64,000 nt of DNA from UBA969 sp041694635 (GTDB lineage Bacteria > Planctomycetota > Planctomycetia > Gemmatales > Gemmataceae), in assembly GCA_041694635.1 (NCBI GenBank), contig JBDNHI010000133.1, forward strand, positions 163,482 through 227,481, written 5' to 3'. Both the position numbers and the translations under genes were made by a program. Each line of letters begins with the position of its first letter. Position 1 is the stretch's first letter. The notes beneath the pieces are model-generated. The model saw only the letters and a program-made list of their open reading frames with translations, had not been told where the DNA came from and ran no database searches. This document shows positions 16,988-26,148 of the stretch, one piece after another.

Positions 16988-16999
16988 TAGGAGCTCCTA
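16988..16999 (-). promoter_or_regulatory. Palindrome joining an upstream stop codon and a downstream ribosome-binding site
   Basis: TAGGAGCTCCTA is a perfect 12-base palindrome. On the minus strand its first TAG is the stop of the 90-residue membrane protein and its AGGAG is the Shine-Dalgarno site for the 188-residue protein. It could pair between RNAs or weakly hide the site until ribosomes arrive, giving coupling. Confidence 0.4.
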
Positions 17000-17269
17000 A
17001 GGGTTTTTAAGGTTATGTGAGTTGCTAGAATTGGTTCGGTTTTTGTTTGATTTAAAAAAAACGAAAGCGGTTGCGATTAACCCAAGGCCCGCACCTATAA
17101 AAATTCTGCCCAGACCCTTATCGGAAAGGAATGGCAAACCAACCGATGAAAGTAATAAAGGCCCTGCCAAAAGGCTGGAACTTCCAGCGATGATGGCTAA
17201 GGCCCCCATTGTTAATACCACGCAAAACAAAATGTTTTGGACCATATAAGGTGGGCTCGTTAGAGCCAT
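16997..17269 (-). CDS. Small membrane protein downstream of enolase
   Basis: A 90-residue protein with two to three hydrophobic stretches (FCVVLTMGALAIIAGSSSLLAGPLLLSSVGLPF and IFIGAGLGLIATAFVFF) and a short basic tail rich in Asn and Ser. No family was recognised. Its start overlaps the end of the enolase gene by about 10 bases, and its stop forms part of the ribosome-binding palindrome of the next gene, so eno and the two small membrane genes look like one operon. Confidence 0.7.
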   Translation of the reverse strand: MALTSPPYMVQNILFCVVLTMGALAIIAGSSSLLAGPLLLSSVGLPFLSDKGLGRIFIGAGLGLIATAFVFFKSNKNRTNSSNSHNLKNP

Positions 17270-18567
17270 TCCTTAGGCCATATTTCCCTTCCATACCTTG
17301 CGCTTTTTCCAAGATGCTCTTCGATTCGAAGTAATTGATTGTACTTCGCTATGCGATCTGTCCTGCTCGCCGAGCCTGTTTTGATTTGTCCCGCATTAGT
17401 TGCGACCGCAATATCTGCAATGGTTGTATCTTCAGTTTCTCCACTGCGATGACTGATGATGGTGGTAAAACGATTTCTCCGAGCAAGTTCAATTGATTCC
17501 AAGGTTTCGGTAAGTGTTCCGATTTGATTAACTTTGATAAGGATACTATTAGCGGATTTTTCTAAGATGCCGCGTTCTAGCCTTTTCGTGTTGGTGACAA
17601 AAAGATCGTCTCCAACGAGTTGGATTTTGCTTCCTAAAGCGATTGTAAGTTTTTTCCAACCTTCCCAGTCATCTTCAGATAAACCATCTTCAATCGATCG
17701 GATGGGCCATTTTTTGCAAAGTGTAACCCAAAAATCTACCATTTCATCAGAAGAAATTACCTTGTCAGGATGACTCTTAAAGAAACAATAGCCAGTTTTG
17801 TTCTTGTGTTTTGCTTCTTCAAAAAGTTCGGTACAAGCAGAATCTAGGGCGAACACAATGTCTTCGCCAACTTTATACCCGGCATTTTCAATCGCTTTGG
17901 AAATCAATTCCAAGGCTTCATCGCTGCTTTTTACATTTGGTGCAAATCCACCTTCATCCCCTACCGCTGTATTTAGACCCTTGTCGTGCAATACTTTTTT
18001 AAGGTGGTGGAAAATCTCTGTTCCCATTCGTAAACCTTCAGAAAAAGTTGGCGCCCCAATTGGCATAATCATAAATTCTTGAAAATCAACATTGTTATCA
18101 GCGTGCTTTCCGCCATTTAAAATGTTCATCATAGGAACTGGAAGCACACAAGAATTGGTCCCGCCTATATAGCGATACAAGGGTAATCCTGTGCTTGCAG
18201 CTCCTGCGTGTGCACAAGCCATAGAAACTCCTAACATTGCATTAGCACCTAAGTTGCCTTTGTTGGTGGTGCCATCTATTTCAATTAAAAGGTGATCGAT
18301 GCCAACTTGGTTCAAAACGCAATGGCCTTTTAATTTACCAGCAATGCGCTGGTTTACATTTTCGACAGCTTTGCGAGTGCCTTTGCCCAAAAACCTTTTT
18401 TTGTCGTTGTCGCGTAATTCGATGGCTTCGTGGGCACCCGTGCTGGCCCCACTTGGAACTGCGGCTCTTCCTTTAATCCCATTTTCCAAAGTGACATCAA
18501 CTTCTAAAGTTGGATTTCCTCGGCTATCTAGTATTTCTCTGGCGTGAATGGTGCGAATGATGCTCAT
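17260..18567 (-). CDS. eno: Enolase
   Basis: Phosphopyruvate hydratase, which interconverts 2-phosphoglycerate and phosphoenolpyruvate in glycolysis. The 435 residues match the family throughout: AREILDSRGNPTLEV at the N terminus, PSGASTGAHEAIELRD, GGKHADNNVDFQEFMI, the metal ligand region ALDSACTE, SIEDGLSEDDWEGW, VGDDLFVTN, and the C-terminal SHRSGETEDTTIADIAVA with GQIKTGSASRTDRIAKYNQLLRIE. AAGGG lies upstream of the ATG. The gene is divergent from the GT39-like gene; the 214-base gap must hold both promoters. Confidence 0.98.
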   Translation of the reverse strand: MSIIRTIHAREILDSRGNPTLEVDVTLENGIKGRAAVPSGASTGAHEAIELRDNDKKRFLGKGTRKAVENVNQRIAGKLKGHCVLNQVGIDHLLIEIDGTTNKGNLGANAMLGVSMACAHAGAASTGLPLYRYIGGTNSCVLPVPMMNILNGGKHADNNVDFQEFMIMPIGAPTFSEGLRMGTEIFHHLKKVLHDKGLNTAVGDEGGFAPNVKSSDEALELISKAIENAGYKVGEDIVFALDSACTELFEEAKHKNKTGYCFFKSHPDKVISSDEMVDFWVTLCKKWPIRSIEDGLSEDDWEGWKKLTIALGSKIQLVGDDLFVTNTKRLERGILEKSANSILIKVNQIGTLTETLESIELARRNRFTTIISHRSGETEDTTIADIAVATNAGQIKTGSASRTDRIAKYNQLLRIEEHLGKSARYGREIWPKEWL

Positions 18568-18781
18568 TTATTTATCCCTTTTTAATGAATACCCTAATAA
18601 AGATTAACTTTATTAGACATAAAATTTCCCCAAACATTATTCTTCTTTTTATGAATTAAGACAAAAAATTTAAGATGTTACCCGGTTTTTGCCTTTGTTG
18701 TATTGACCCCAGAGCGCCTAAATAAATATCATCATAACTTGATATTCTGTTTTAATACCTAATTTAGTTGCAAAACTTCTA

Positions 18782-20443
18782 ATGAGTCACGAACTAAGTA
18801 ACGAAATAGCTTCTAAAAATTCAACCTTTTTAATAAAGCATCAGCTTGTTGCTTTATGCATCTTAGTTCTTTGCGTTTTTTTTCTAAGAGTTTGGCAAAT
18901 TACCCATACCGAAGTAGCTGCCCGCGATAGTATTGGCTTTATTCGCTATGCTTGGGCATTAGAAAATACTTCGGATTGGAAGTCATTAGTAAAAGGGGCA
19001 CATCAGCACCCTGGGTTTCCAGTTTCCATTTATATTTTTAGTGTTCCAGTTCGTTTTTTTGTCAGTTCCGATTTACCTCTAGCTTTTCAAATCAGTAGTC
19101 AGTTGTCAGCTTCTTTTTTTAGTGTTTTGTTGGTCATCCCATTGTTTGTTATTGGCAGAGAAATATTTAATGCCAAGGTAGGCTTTTGGGCGGTTATTCT
19201 GTTTGAATTCTTACCTGCAAGCAGCAAGGTTTTAGGGGATGGATTGTCTGAGGGAATGTTTTTATTCTTTGCAGCTGCTTCCTTGGCTTTGGTCTTACTA
19301 GGGTTCAAGAGCCAAAGGCAGGGTAAGAATATTCAAATTGAACTTTGGTTTTTTGCAGGTTTAGCTGCTGCAGCTTCTTACCTTGTTCGCCCTGAAGGGA
19401 TGATCTTATTTCTTGCCACTGCATTGGTTCTTACCCTTTTTATTTTAATTGCAAAGTTCCCAACTCATTTACAGAGGATGAAACAAGGGTTTAATTTTCT
19501 TGGATTAGTTCTTGGATTTTCGCTTTTAGCTCTACCTTTCATCTTGACCATAGGCAAACTTACCACAAAACCTACTGGTCAACGAATTCTTGAGCATACA
19601 TCTGTTTTTAAACCACAAGTGGAAACCAGGCTTGCCTTATTGCCTAAGCATAACCATGTTCTGGTTTTGTTGGATCAACCTCCATTGTTTGCAAGTTGGT
19701 GGGAAGGGGATGATCAAAGTCAAGCCGCTCGGTTTCTCTGGTCTTTTTTGGTCTTAGGTGATTCTTATCTTAAAGGTTTGAATTACCTTGGCTGTTTGTT
19801 TGCTTTTGTCGGATTGGTTTTGACTCCTCGTGAAACTTGGAAATCGCCTGAAATGATTGTGCTCGTTCTTTCTTTTTTTATTCTTAATGTAGTGTTTTTT
19901 AGAGTTGCACTTGTTATGGGGTACCTTTCTGAAAGGCACGCGATGCTTGCCTTGATGCTGATTGTGCTCTGGGTTTCTTTTGGGGCTGTTACTTTGGGTG
20001 ATAGAATTGTTTTGTTTTTTGAAAATTCTGCCTTAGGGTTTTTGTTTGGAAAACTTAATCAAATAAGTTTTCTTCTCTTGATACTGATTCTCCCTTCGTT
20101 ATGGAAAAACCTCGAAACTTTGCATTATAACCGAGAGGGGTTTAAACAGGCTGGGAAATGGATTGCTGAAAATACAAATCCTGGCGATATAGTTGAAGAT
20201 CCTTTTTGTTGGTCGCATTATTTTGCAGGCAGAGTATTTCTTGAAGGTAAAGTTGATTTAAAAACTTCAGTACCGAGTGCGAAATTTGTGGTGGTAGAGC
20301 GATCTGCGAATCCTCATTTTCGATTGCAAACTCAAGATGAAGAAACATTGAAAGCTCAAGATGGAAAAGCAGTTTTCGAGTGGGTTTGTTCACGAAAAGG
20401 ATTAAAATCTTCGGTTTTAGTTTATGCGGTGCCTTTGCGCTAA
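18782..20443 (+). CDS. Multi-pass membrane glycosyltransferase, GT39/ArnT-like
   Basis: A 553-residue protein with about ten hydrophobic segments. The first is followed by an acidic loop, TEVAARDSIGFIRYAWAL, matching the catalytic Asp region of GT-C enzymes such as protein O-mannosyltransferases and ArnT, which transfer sugars from polyprenyl phosphate on the outer face of the membrane. HQHPGFPVSIYIFS and a PEGMILFLA segment are also usual in the family. The C-terminal 100 residues are soluble (AGKWIAENTNPGDIVEDPF). Acceptor and donor are unknown. No good Shine-Dalgarno site is seen. Confidence 0.82.
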   Translation: MSHELSNEIASKNSTFLIKHQLVALCILVLCVFFLRVWQITHTEVAARDSIGFIRYAWALENTSDWKSLVKGAHQHPGFPVSIYIFSVPVRFFVSSDLPLAFQISSQLSASFFSVLLVIPLFVIGREIFNAKVGFWAVILFEFLPASSKVLGDGLSEGMFLFFAAASLALVLLGFKSQRQGKNIQIELWFFAGLAAAASYLVRPEGMILFLATALVLTLFILIAKFPTHLQRMKQGFNFLGLVLGFSLLALPFILTIGKLTTKPTGQRILEHTSVFKPQVETRLALLPKHNHVLVLLDQPPLFASWWEGDDQSQAARFLWSFLVLGDSYLKGLNYLGCLFAFVGLVLTPRETWKSPEMIVLVLSFFILNVVFFRVALVMGYLSERHAMLALMLIVLWVSFGAVTLGDRIVLFFENSALGFLFGKLNQISFLLLILILPSLWKNLETLHYNREGFKQAGKWIAENTNPGDIVEDPFCWSHYFAGRVFLEGKVDLKTSVPSAKFVVVERSANPHFRLQTQDEETLKAQDGKAVFEWVCSRKGLKSSVLVYAVPLR

Positions 20444-20574
20444 TATTAAGTGGAATAACTAGATTTTGATTTAAAAATAATTTTTTATTTTCTGTTTGTT
20501 CTTATGCAATTTAAATTATGTGTAAGAAAATCCAAAGCCTAACGACTGTATTTCTTCTATTCATCCCGTAAAGA

Positions 20575-20644
20575 AGCCCAGCGAACGCAGTCCTCACTCT
20601 TACCCAAATTATCCGGAGGGTTTGTTTGTGCGCTCGCTGGGGCT
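20575..20644. repeat. Imperfect inverted-repeat element between GT39 and surface-protein genes
   Basis: AGCCCAGCGAACGCA (20575-20589) pairs with TGCGCTCGCTGGGGCT (20629-20644), with one bulge and one mismatch, around a 39-base loop that has its own CCTC/GAGG and ACCC/GGGT pairs. The 13-mer CCAGCGAACGCAG also occurs, inverted, at 63503-63515. This looks like a dispersed palindromic intergenic repeat. The rest of 20444-20900 is AT-rich and shows no gene; reading frames that start at 20761 or 20796 are unlikely. Confidence 0.6.
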
Positions 20645-20900
20645 GAATTTTTCTGCTGTTTTTCTTTTGTTAAATGGGGATTATCAGACAAAATTTGCCA
20701 CTCATTTAAAATGGGAGCTCTAGGGCAAAAGGGAAGATTTGTTTGGAGTATTAAGCCAAATTGTGCTATGATTCGTTTACTAATGTTAATTTGGGATGTT
20801 TGCTTTCGCTCATTTGTCGATGTTTATGCATATCCTTAAGTACATTCGTGTTCCTAGGCGATTTTTCATACGGTTCCTTAATTTTGAAGGGTTTTATTCT

Positions 20901-23900
20901 ATGTCGAGTTTTCTTAGAAGTCTGTTTGGTGCCAAGAAGGCTCCCAAGGTTATTAAAACCAAGATGCAAACTCGTAGGCTCGAACTCATCGGCCTCGAAG
21001 AAAGAATCACCCCCACGATCGTTTTCGACATGCTCGCTATCGGCAATGCCGGCAATGCGCCAGACCACCAAGGCGGCCAAGGCGACTATGGCTCGGTCGG
21101 TTACAACTATGCCATCGCACGCACCGAAACCACCGTTGCTGAATATGTCCAGTTCCTCAATGCCGTTGCTCACTACGTGCCGGCTGGCTCGCAATACGAA
21201 TATCTTTCGAGCTTGTGGAACGATGATATGGAGGCTGTTCCCCCTTCACATTCGGTGATCGGGGGCCAAGTTACCCGGAACGGGACTCCTGGGAATTGGA
21301 CTTATACCGTTGCAACGGGAGCAGAGCAACTCCCCATCGCCAATGTGAGCTGGTTCAATGCCGCCCGATTCGTCAACTGGCTGAGCAACGGACAACCAGT
21401 GTATACCTCCTTTGTGGCCGATCCGGGAACCGAGATGGGGGCTTACACGCTCGATGGCAACCGTGAAACGGTCATCACAACGAGGATGGCCGATGCAAGA
21501 TATTGGCTTCCATCTGAAGATGAGTGGTATAAGGCCGCCTACTATGACCCGACTAAAGTAGACCCGCTTACTGGCATTGTAGGCGGCTACTGGAAGTTCG
21601 CGACCCGTTTAAACATCCAGCCGTACAACGGTGACCCCCGACTACTGAGCGACCCGAATGCAGCCAACTACAACGCGATCGTTACTCAGCAAGGAGACAA
21701 GCTCAAGCCCGTCGGGTCGTTTGTGAACAGCGTGTCCTATTATGGCACTCTGGACCAAGCCGGCAGCCTGTGGGAGTGGAGCGACACCTACATCGACAAC
21801 TATTTGAACCAGCCCAATTCGATGATTGTTCGCGGTGGTTCGTGGAGCCTCGGGATCCTGACTCCCAATAGCAGTATCCGGCGTGACTACACCCCCAACG
21901 AGACGGACGATGACACGGGCTTCCGCATCGCTGGTGCCATGTCAACCGTCACCTTGATCGCCGCCCCGACGCAGACCCCAGCGGCAAATCCCGAGGTGAC
22001 ACCCACGCCGTCAACTCCAGCGAACTTGCCGTCGCCAGTACCGAACACAGGTGTTCCGGGTGCCTATGCCCCGAGCATGGTTCGGATTGGCAACCCTGGG
22101 AATCGGGCCGATTCCACCACCGGATACGGGGCCGTTGCGAATGAATTCAGCATCGGTAAGTACGAGACCACAGTCGGCGAGTATGTCAATTTCCTGAACA
22201 CTGTTGCGACGAGTGCTTCTGCGCCTGACTACATTAGGGCACTGTGGCAATCGGAAATGAATGACTCGACCCAGAAGACCGGTGCCCTTATCATTCGCAC
22301 CCTGAACCAGAACAATGCGTACTCCTACCAGGTCGCACCCGGCCCCGCTAATCCTGGTGGCACCCCGGGCGACCGCGCTCACTTGCCGGTTGCCTTTGTG
22401 AACTGGTTCGCCTGCGCTCGTTACGCCAACTGGCTGAGCAACGGCAGCACTGCGGAGGCGAGCACCGAGACGGGCGCGTACAACTTGAATGGCGCTGTGA
22501 CGGGCGTGTTCAAGGTTCAACCCGGCGCGCGATATTGGCTTCCATCGGAAGACCAGTGGTACAAGGCCGCCTACTACGACCCGGCCAAAAACGGTGTGGG
22601 CGGCTACTGGAAGTATGCGACTCAAAGTGACACATTGCCTAGCTACGACTTCTTGGGGACCAACTCGGCCAACTACAACGACGAACGTTCCAGGGGCTAC
22701 AAGCTCAGCCTGGTGGGCGCTTATGTGAACAGCAATTCGTATTATGGCACCTTCGATATGACTGGCAACCTCTGGGAATGGGACGACGGAGTCGTGTTGT
22801 CACCGACTACCACCGATCCCCGACCCGGGCAACCCCCACAGCAGGAACCAGATTCCCGAATCATCCGTGGCGGGTCGTGGAGTCAGGGGCTTATCGCCGT
22901 TGCCAATTACACCCGGCGGGACTACCCCACCGGCTACCAGTTGTACGACGAACACCAACAACCCGTGTACCTGTTCTACACCGACGATGACACGGGGTTC
23001 CGGTTGGCTGGTCTGGCTGAGTTAACCCCTACTAGCGTAACCCCAACATTAGTAACCGGAACTAGTCCAACTACAGGAACTGGCGGTTCTAGCACCGTTT
23101 CCCTTACCGATCCGAATACCGGTGCAGTCATCGGCAGCGCGGTACCTTTCCCTGGGTTTACTGGGCAGCTTCGGGTTGCATCTGCCGATTTAAATAACGA
23201 TGGCATCAACGAAATCGTCGCTGCAGCAGGCCCCGGAGGCGGCCCTGCTATCGCTATCATCAATTCCCAAACCGGCCAAATCATGCAATCCTTCTTTGCC
23301 TTTGACCCTGCATTCACAGGCGGTGTTTTTGTAACCCTTCAAGATGCTAACAACGATGGCATTGTTGATATTATTGCTGGGGCAGGGCAAGGCGGTGGCC
23401 CCGAAGTGCGTATCTTTAACGGTGCTAATCTTCAGGTTATTAAAGCTTTCTTTGCTTACGATCAAGCCTTTACAGGTGGGGTTAGTGTTGCAACCACCGA
23501 CCTGAATAATGATGGTATTCTTGATCTAGTTACTGGCGCAGGCCGAGGTGGGGCGCCTCATGTTAAAGTCTTCGATGGGGCAACAGGCTCGATTATTAGT
23601 CAATGGTTTGCTTACCCAGTTGATTTCACAGGCGGTGTTTTTGTCGCAGTAGGTGATATCGGCAATAACGGCACTTTTGAAGTTGTTACCGGCGCAGGCG
23701 CAGGTGGCGCACCACAAGTTGGAGTTTGGAACCCAAATACGGGCGAGAATCTAGCTCAGTTCCTTGCTTATGCGCCAGATTTTACGGGTGGCGTTACCGT
23801 TGGCGTGAGTGATGGTAATGCCGATGGCGTGCTTGACCTAATCACTGGGGCAGGGCCTAGTGGGGGACCTGAAGTCAAAGGCTTCAGCTTCCCACAATTA

Positions 23901-23963
23901 GACCTACTCTTTTCCTTCTTTAGTGGCGACCCAACAAATACCGCAGGCGTGTTTGTGAGTTAG
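20901..23963 (+). CDS. Large surface protein: targeting motif, two SUMF1-like domains, FG-GAP/VCBS repeats
   Basis: From the ATG at 20901 (GAAGG upstream; a longer frame opens at 20796) this is 1020 residues. The N terminus is basic and then has RRLELIGLEERITPT, a motif found near the start of many planctomycete extracellular proteins. Two SUMF1/formylglycine-enzyme-like domains follow (nt about 21030-21940 and 22070-23010), each with ETTVxEYVxFLN, RYWLPSEDxWYKAAYYDP, WEW and RGGSW. Neither has the active-site cysteine pair, so sulfatase activation is unlikely. A Thr/Pro linker leads to about five FG-GAP/VCBS-like repeats with DxNNDG calcium-binding text and FFAFDPAFTGGV. The SUMF1 part is far richer in GC than both flanks. 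Probably a cell-surface or secreted adhesion or binding protein. Confidence 0.87.
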   Translation: MSSFLRSLFGAKKAPKVIKTKMQTRRLELIGLEERITPTIVFDMLAIGNAGNAPDHQGGQGDYGSVGYNYAIARTETTVAEYVQFLNAVAHYVPAGSQYEYLSSLWNDDMEAVPPSHSVIGGQVTRNGTPGNWTYTVATGAEQLPIANVSWFNAARFVNWLSNGQPVYTSFVADPGTEMGAYTLDGNRETVITTRMADARYWLPSEDEWYKAAYYDPTKVDPLTGIVGGYWKFATRLNIQPYNGDPRLLSDPNAANYNAIVTQQGDKLKPVGSFVNSVSYYGTLDQAGSLWEWSDTYIDNYLNQPNSMIVRGGSWSLGILTPNSSIRRDYTPNETDDDTGFRIAGAMSTVTLIAAPTQTPAANPEVTPTPSTPANLPSPVPNTGVPGAYAPSMVRIGNPGNRADSTTGYGAVANEFSIGKYETTVGEYVNFLNTVATSASAPDYIRALWQSEMNDSTQKTGALIIRTLNQNNAYSYQVAPGPANPGGTPGDRAHLPVAFVNWFACARYANWLSNGSTAEASTETGAYNLNGAVTGVFKVQPGARYWLPSEDQWYKAAYYDPAKNGVGGYWKYATQSDTLPSYDFLGTNSANYNDERSRGYKLSLVGAYVNSNSYYGTFDMTGNLWEWDDGVVLSPTTTDPRPGQPPQQEPDSRIIRGGSWSQGLIAVANYTRRDYPTGYQLYDEHQQPVYLFYTDDDTGFRLAGLAELTPTSVTPTLVTGTSPTTGTGGSSTVSLTDPNTGAVIGSAVPFPGFTGQLRVASADLNNDGINEIVAAAGPGGGPAIAIINSQTGQIMQSFFAFDPAFTGGVFVTLQDANNDGIVDIIAGAGQGGGPEVRIFNGANLQVIKAFFAYDQAFTGGVSVATTDLNNDGILDLVTGAGRGGAPHVKVFDGATGSIISQWFAYPVDFTGGVFVAVGDIGNNGTFEVVTGAGAGGAPQVGVWNPNTGENLAQFLAYAPDFTGGVTVGVSDGNADGVLDLITGAGPSGGPEVKGFSFPQLDLLFSFFSGDPTNTAGVFVS

Positions 23964-23986
23964 TAATTCGGGCAATTTAATTTAAG

Positions 23987-24020
23987 GCTCCTAGTGCGAC
24001 AGTGCTATGAGTCTTTTTTT
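23987..24020 (+). terminator. Possible terminator after the surface protein
   Basis: CTCCTAGTGC can fold on GTGCTATGAG with G-T pairs and one mismatch, followed by TCTTTTTTT. It lies about 25 bases after the stop. The stem is weak, so this is tentative. Confidence 0.45.
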
Positions 24021-24133
24021 GTTAACAGAGAAGAGTCCCCAGCGCCACTGTTATCGATTTAGGGTCGGTGGGCTTTGTTTGCTTAATTTTAATTGCAGTT
24101 GGTTGTGTTAATTAAAGCAAGTAAGGAATGGCA

Positions 24134-25468
24134 TCAATTGCTTTGAGGAATTCTTTTGTGCCAAAAGAAATGAAGCAATAGTAATGCAATAATAGGAGGA
24201 ATACCCGCAATAATGATCCCTAGATTGTAGGCCTGCCCTTGGGCAAGGTTGCGGGCTATTTCTTCTGCATATCCTTGACTAGTGAATTGGTCAAAATAGC
24301 TATTCTCTGCATTTTGAATCAATTTTCCCGCACTAGTTTGCATTACAAACATTCCTAACCAAGTAAGACTTCCAAGGGCACCAGTAACCTTGCCTTGATG
24401 TTTAACAGTTAATTCCTGACTGAAAGAATAATAGCAAGGGAAGAGGCCTAGTGTAGCAAAACCAATGACGATGAGAAGGATGAGAAAAAGCGGCCCAGAA
24501 GGCATCATCGCAGCGGGAATTGTAAGTAGTGTGAAAAGTGAAAAAAAGCCAAACACCCACTTGCGTGAGTTGAAAACACTTGCTCCTGAATTAACAAGCC
24601 ATAAGGTTAAAAATCCAGCGGTAAGGGCACCTGCATCCGAGGCAAGATAGTAGCCCGATGAAAACCAATTAACCTGCGACTCAGTGTAGCCGTGAGCTTC
24701 TTTAAGATAGAGTGGCAGCCAAGCACGAAGGAAATGCCAAGTGCTATTGATTGCAAGAACCATAAACTGAAGGATCCAGAATCTGCGGTCGGAAAAAATC
24801 TCGAGCATAGCCTGTGTGGAAGATTTTGAATTTTCATTGGAATAAGAATCTTCGGATGCATTTAGGGAAATATCTTTGGTAACAACACCCCAGAGTATAA
24901 TCCAGAAAATGCCAATGATACCAACGACTAGAAAAGTGATGCGCCAGCCTGCAAGATGATTTAAAAAGTCAGGCATTTGGGAATGGAGGCAAAGTTCAAC
25001 GATAATGGGTGTAAGGACAGCACCGAAAGCGGCTCCACTTTGCAGAATACTATTTCCCATAGTTCTTCTGGAGGGATCCAGCAATCGTTGGGTAGTAACA
25101 AGTGCGCAAGGCCAGTTGGCTGCTTCAAAAAAGCCAAGGGCTGCTCTGCAATATAAAAGTTCTTCTTTATCTCGAGCAAGGCCGGTCATAAACCCAGCAA
25201 GAGACCAGAAAAAAACCATAAGAGGATAAAGAAATTTAACCGAAACTTTATCAACAATCAGGCCCATTGTGATGGCACCCACCGCAAAAGCGAGTCCAAA
25301 TACCCCTTCTATTTTGCCGTAAAAATCTTTTTTGAAATCAAAATCAACCATAATTCTGCTTATGGTTTGATTAAGTGTCAACCTATCCATGTAATTGATC
25401 ATAGTAGCAAGGAGAAGTAAGCCGCATACAATCCAAGCTTTATTAGCAGAAACGCCGTTGTTTTTCAT
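24134..25468 (-). CDS. Major facilitator superfamily transporter, ACS/hexuronate-type
   Basis: A 12-helix secondary transporter of about 445 residues. The N-terminal half has ATMINYMDRLTLNQTISRIMVDF, GLAFAVGAITMGLIVDKVSVK (motif A-like loop), and RAALGFFEAANWPCAL with LLDPSRRTMGNSIL, a pattern typical of the anion:cation symporter branch (ExuT, GarP and relatives) that imports sugar acids. The substrate is an inference. I prefer the ATG at 25468 because the longer frame begins at TTG (25522) with an extra hydrophobic run. The gene stands alone and is divergent from rsfS. Confidence 0.88.
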   Translation of the reverse strand: MKNNGVSANKAWIVCGLLLLATMINYMDRLTLNQTISRIMVDFDFKKDFYGKIEGVFGLAFAVGAITMGLIVDKVSVKFLYPLMVFFWSLAGFMTGLARDKEELLYCRAALGFFEAANWPCALVTTQRLLDPSRRTMGNSILQSGAAFGAVLTPIIVELCLHSQMPDFLNHLAGWRITFLVVGIIGIFWIILWGVVTKDISLNASEDSYSNENSKSSTQAMLEIFSDRRFWILQFMVLAINSTWHFLRAWLPLYLKEAHGYTESQVNWFSSGYYLASDAGALTAGFLTLWLVNSGASVFNSRKWVFGFFSLFTLLTIPAAMMPSGPLFLILLIVIGFATLGLFPCYYSFSQELTVKHQGKVTGALGSLTWLGMFVMQTSAGKLIQNAENSYFDQFTSQGYAEEIARNLAQGQAYNLGIIIAGIPPIIALLLLHFFWHKRIPQSN

Positions 25469-25685
25469 TAAAGGTCCAAAAGTAAAGGATAATAGCTGCA
25501 AAATAACATAAAAAGTAAACAAAGTGGCAATAAAAAGAGTGATTTCCTTGAGCTAAGTATTTTAAATATTTTTAAGGTAATTGGCAAAATAGTAATGCAA
25601 TAAGGATAAAAATTTCTATCAAATTGTCGTAGAATAATAGAATAATCAATTCATAGAAGTGAATAGTATTAGAAGAATTATTTTA

Positions 25686-26084
25686 ATGAAGGAAGAAGCG
25701 TTGAAAAAGGAAAGCACAAAAGAAAAGAGAATGGAATTGCCAGGGGCGTTGGAACGGGCATTTATTTGTGCCCGTACGGCTGATGAAAATAAAGCCAAAG
25801 ATATTCTTGTTCTGGATATGAGGAAGATTTCCCCTCTCTACGATTACTTCGTGATTGCTACGGGTTCAAGTCGTAGGCAGATTCATAATATTGCAGAAGA
25901 AATAGATGACCGAATGAAAAAAGTAGGCGAAAAGCGTCTTGGGCTTGAAGGTTATGAAGCAAGCAGGTGGATTGTGCAAGATTATGGCGATGTGGTGGTA
26001 CATATTTTTGATAAGGATGCAAGGTTTTATTATTCGTTAGAAGAACTTTGGGCCGATGCTGAGCGAATGGATTGGAAGCAATAA
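25686..26084 (+). CDS. rsfS: Ribosome silencing factor RsfS
   Basis: RsfS (RsfA/YbeB/Iojap family) binds ribosomal protein L14 and blocks subunit joining when nutrients are short. The core shows KAKDILVLDMRKISPLYDYFVIATGSSRRQ, GYEASRWIVQDYGDVVVHIFD and FYYSLEELWADAE. The ATG at 25686 gives 132 residues with a charged leader; an in-frame GTG at 25659 and an ATG at 25731 are alternatives. argS follows after about 65 bases. Confidence 0.93.
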   Translation: MKEEALKKESTKEKRMELPGALERAFICARTADENKAKDILVLDMRKISPLYDYFVIATGSSRRQIHNIAEEIDDRMKKVGEKRLGLEGYEASRWIVQDYGDVVVHIFDKDARFYYSLEELWADAERMDWKQ

Positions 26085-26148
26085 TAAGTTTTTTGCAACG
26101 GGTTTAAAACATAATCATAATTCTTCGATAATTGAAATTTAACTTCCT

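Noticed and set aside
20761..20900. Upstream start for the large surface protein at 20796
   Set aside because: The added 35 residues are hydrophobic and unlike the family; the ATG at 20901 with GAAGG upstream fits the usual short basic leader before the LEERITPT motif.
22011..22625. Long minus-strand frame of 204 codons
   Set aside because: It is an antisense shadow caused by the high GC of the SUMF1 region; the sense strand has clear domain motifs.
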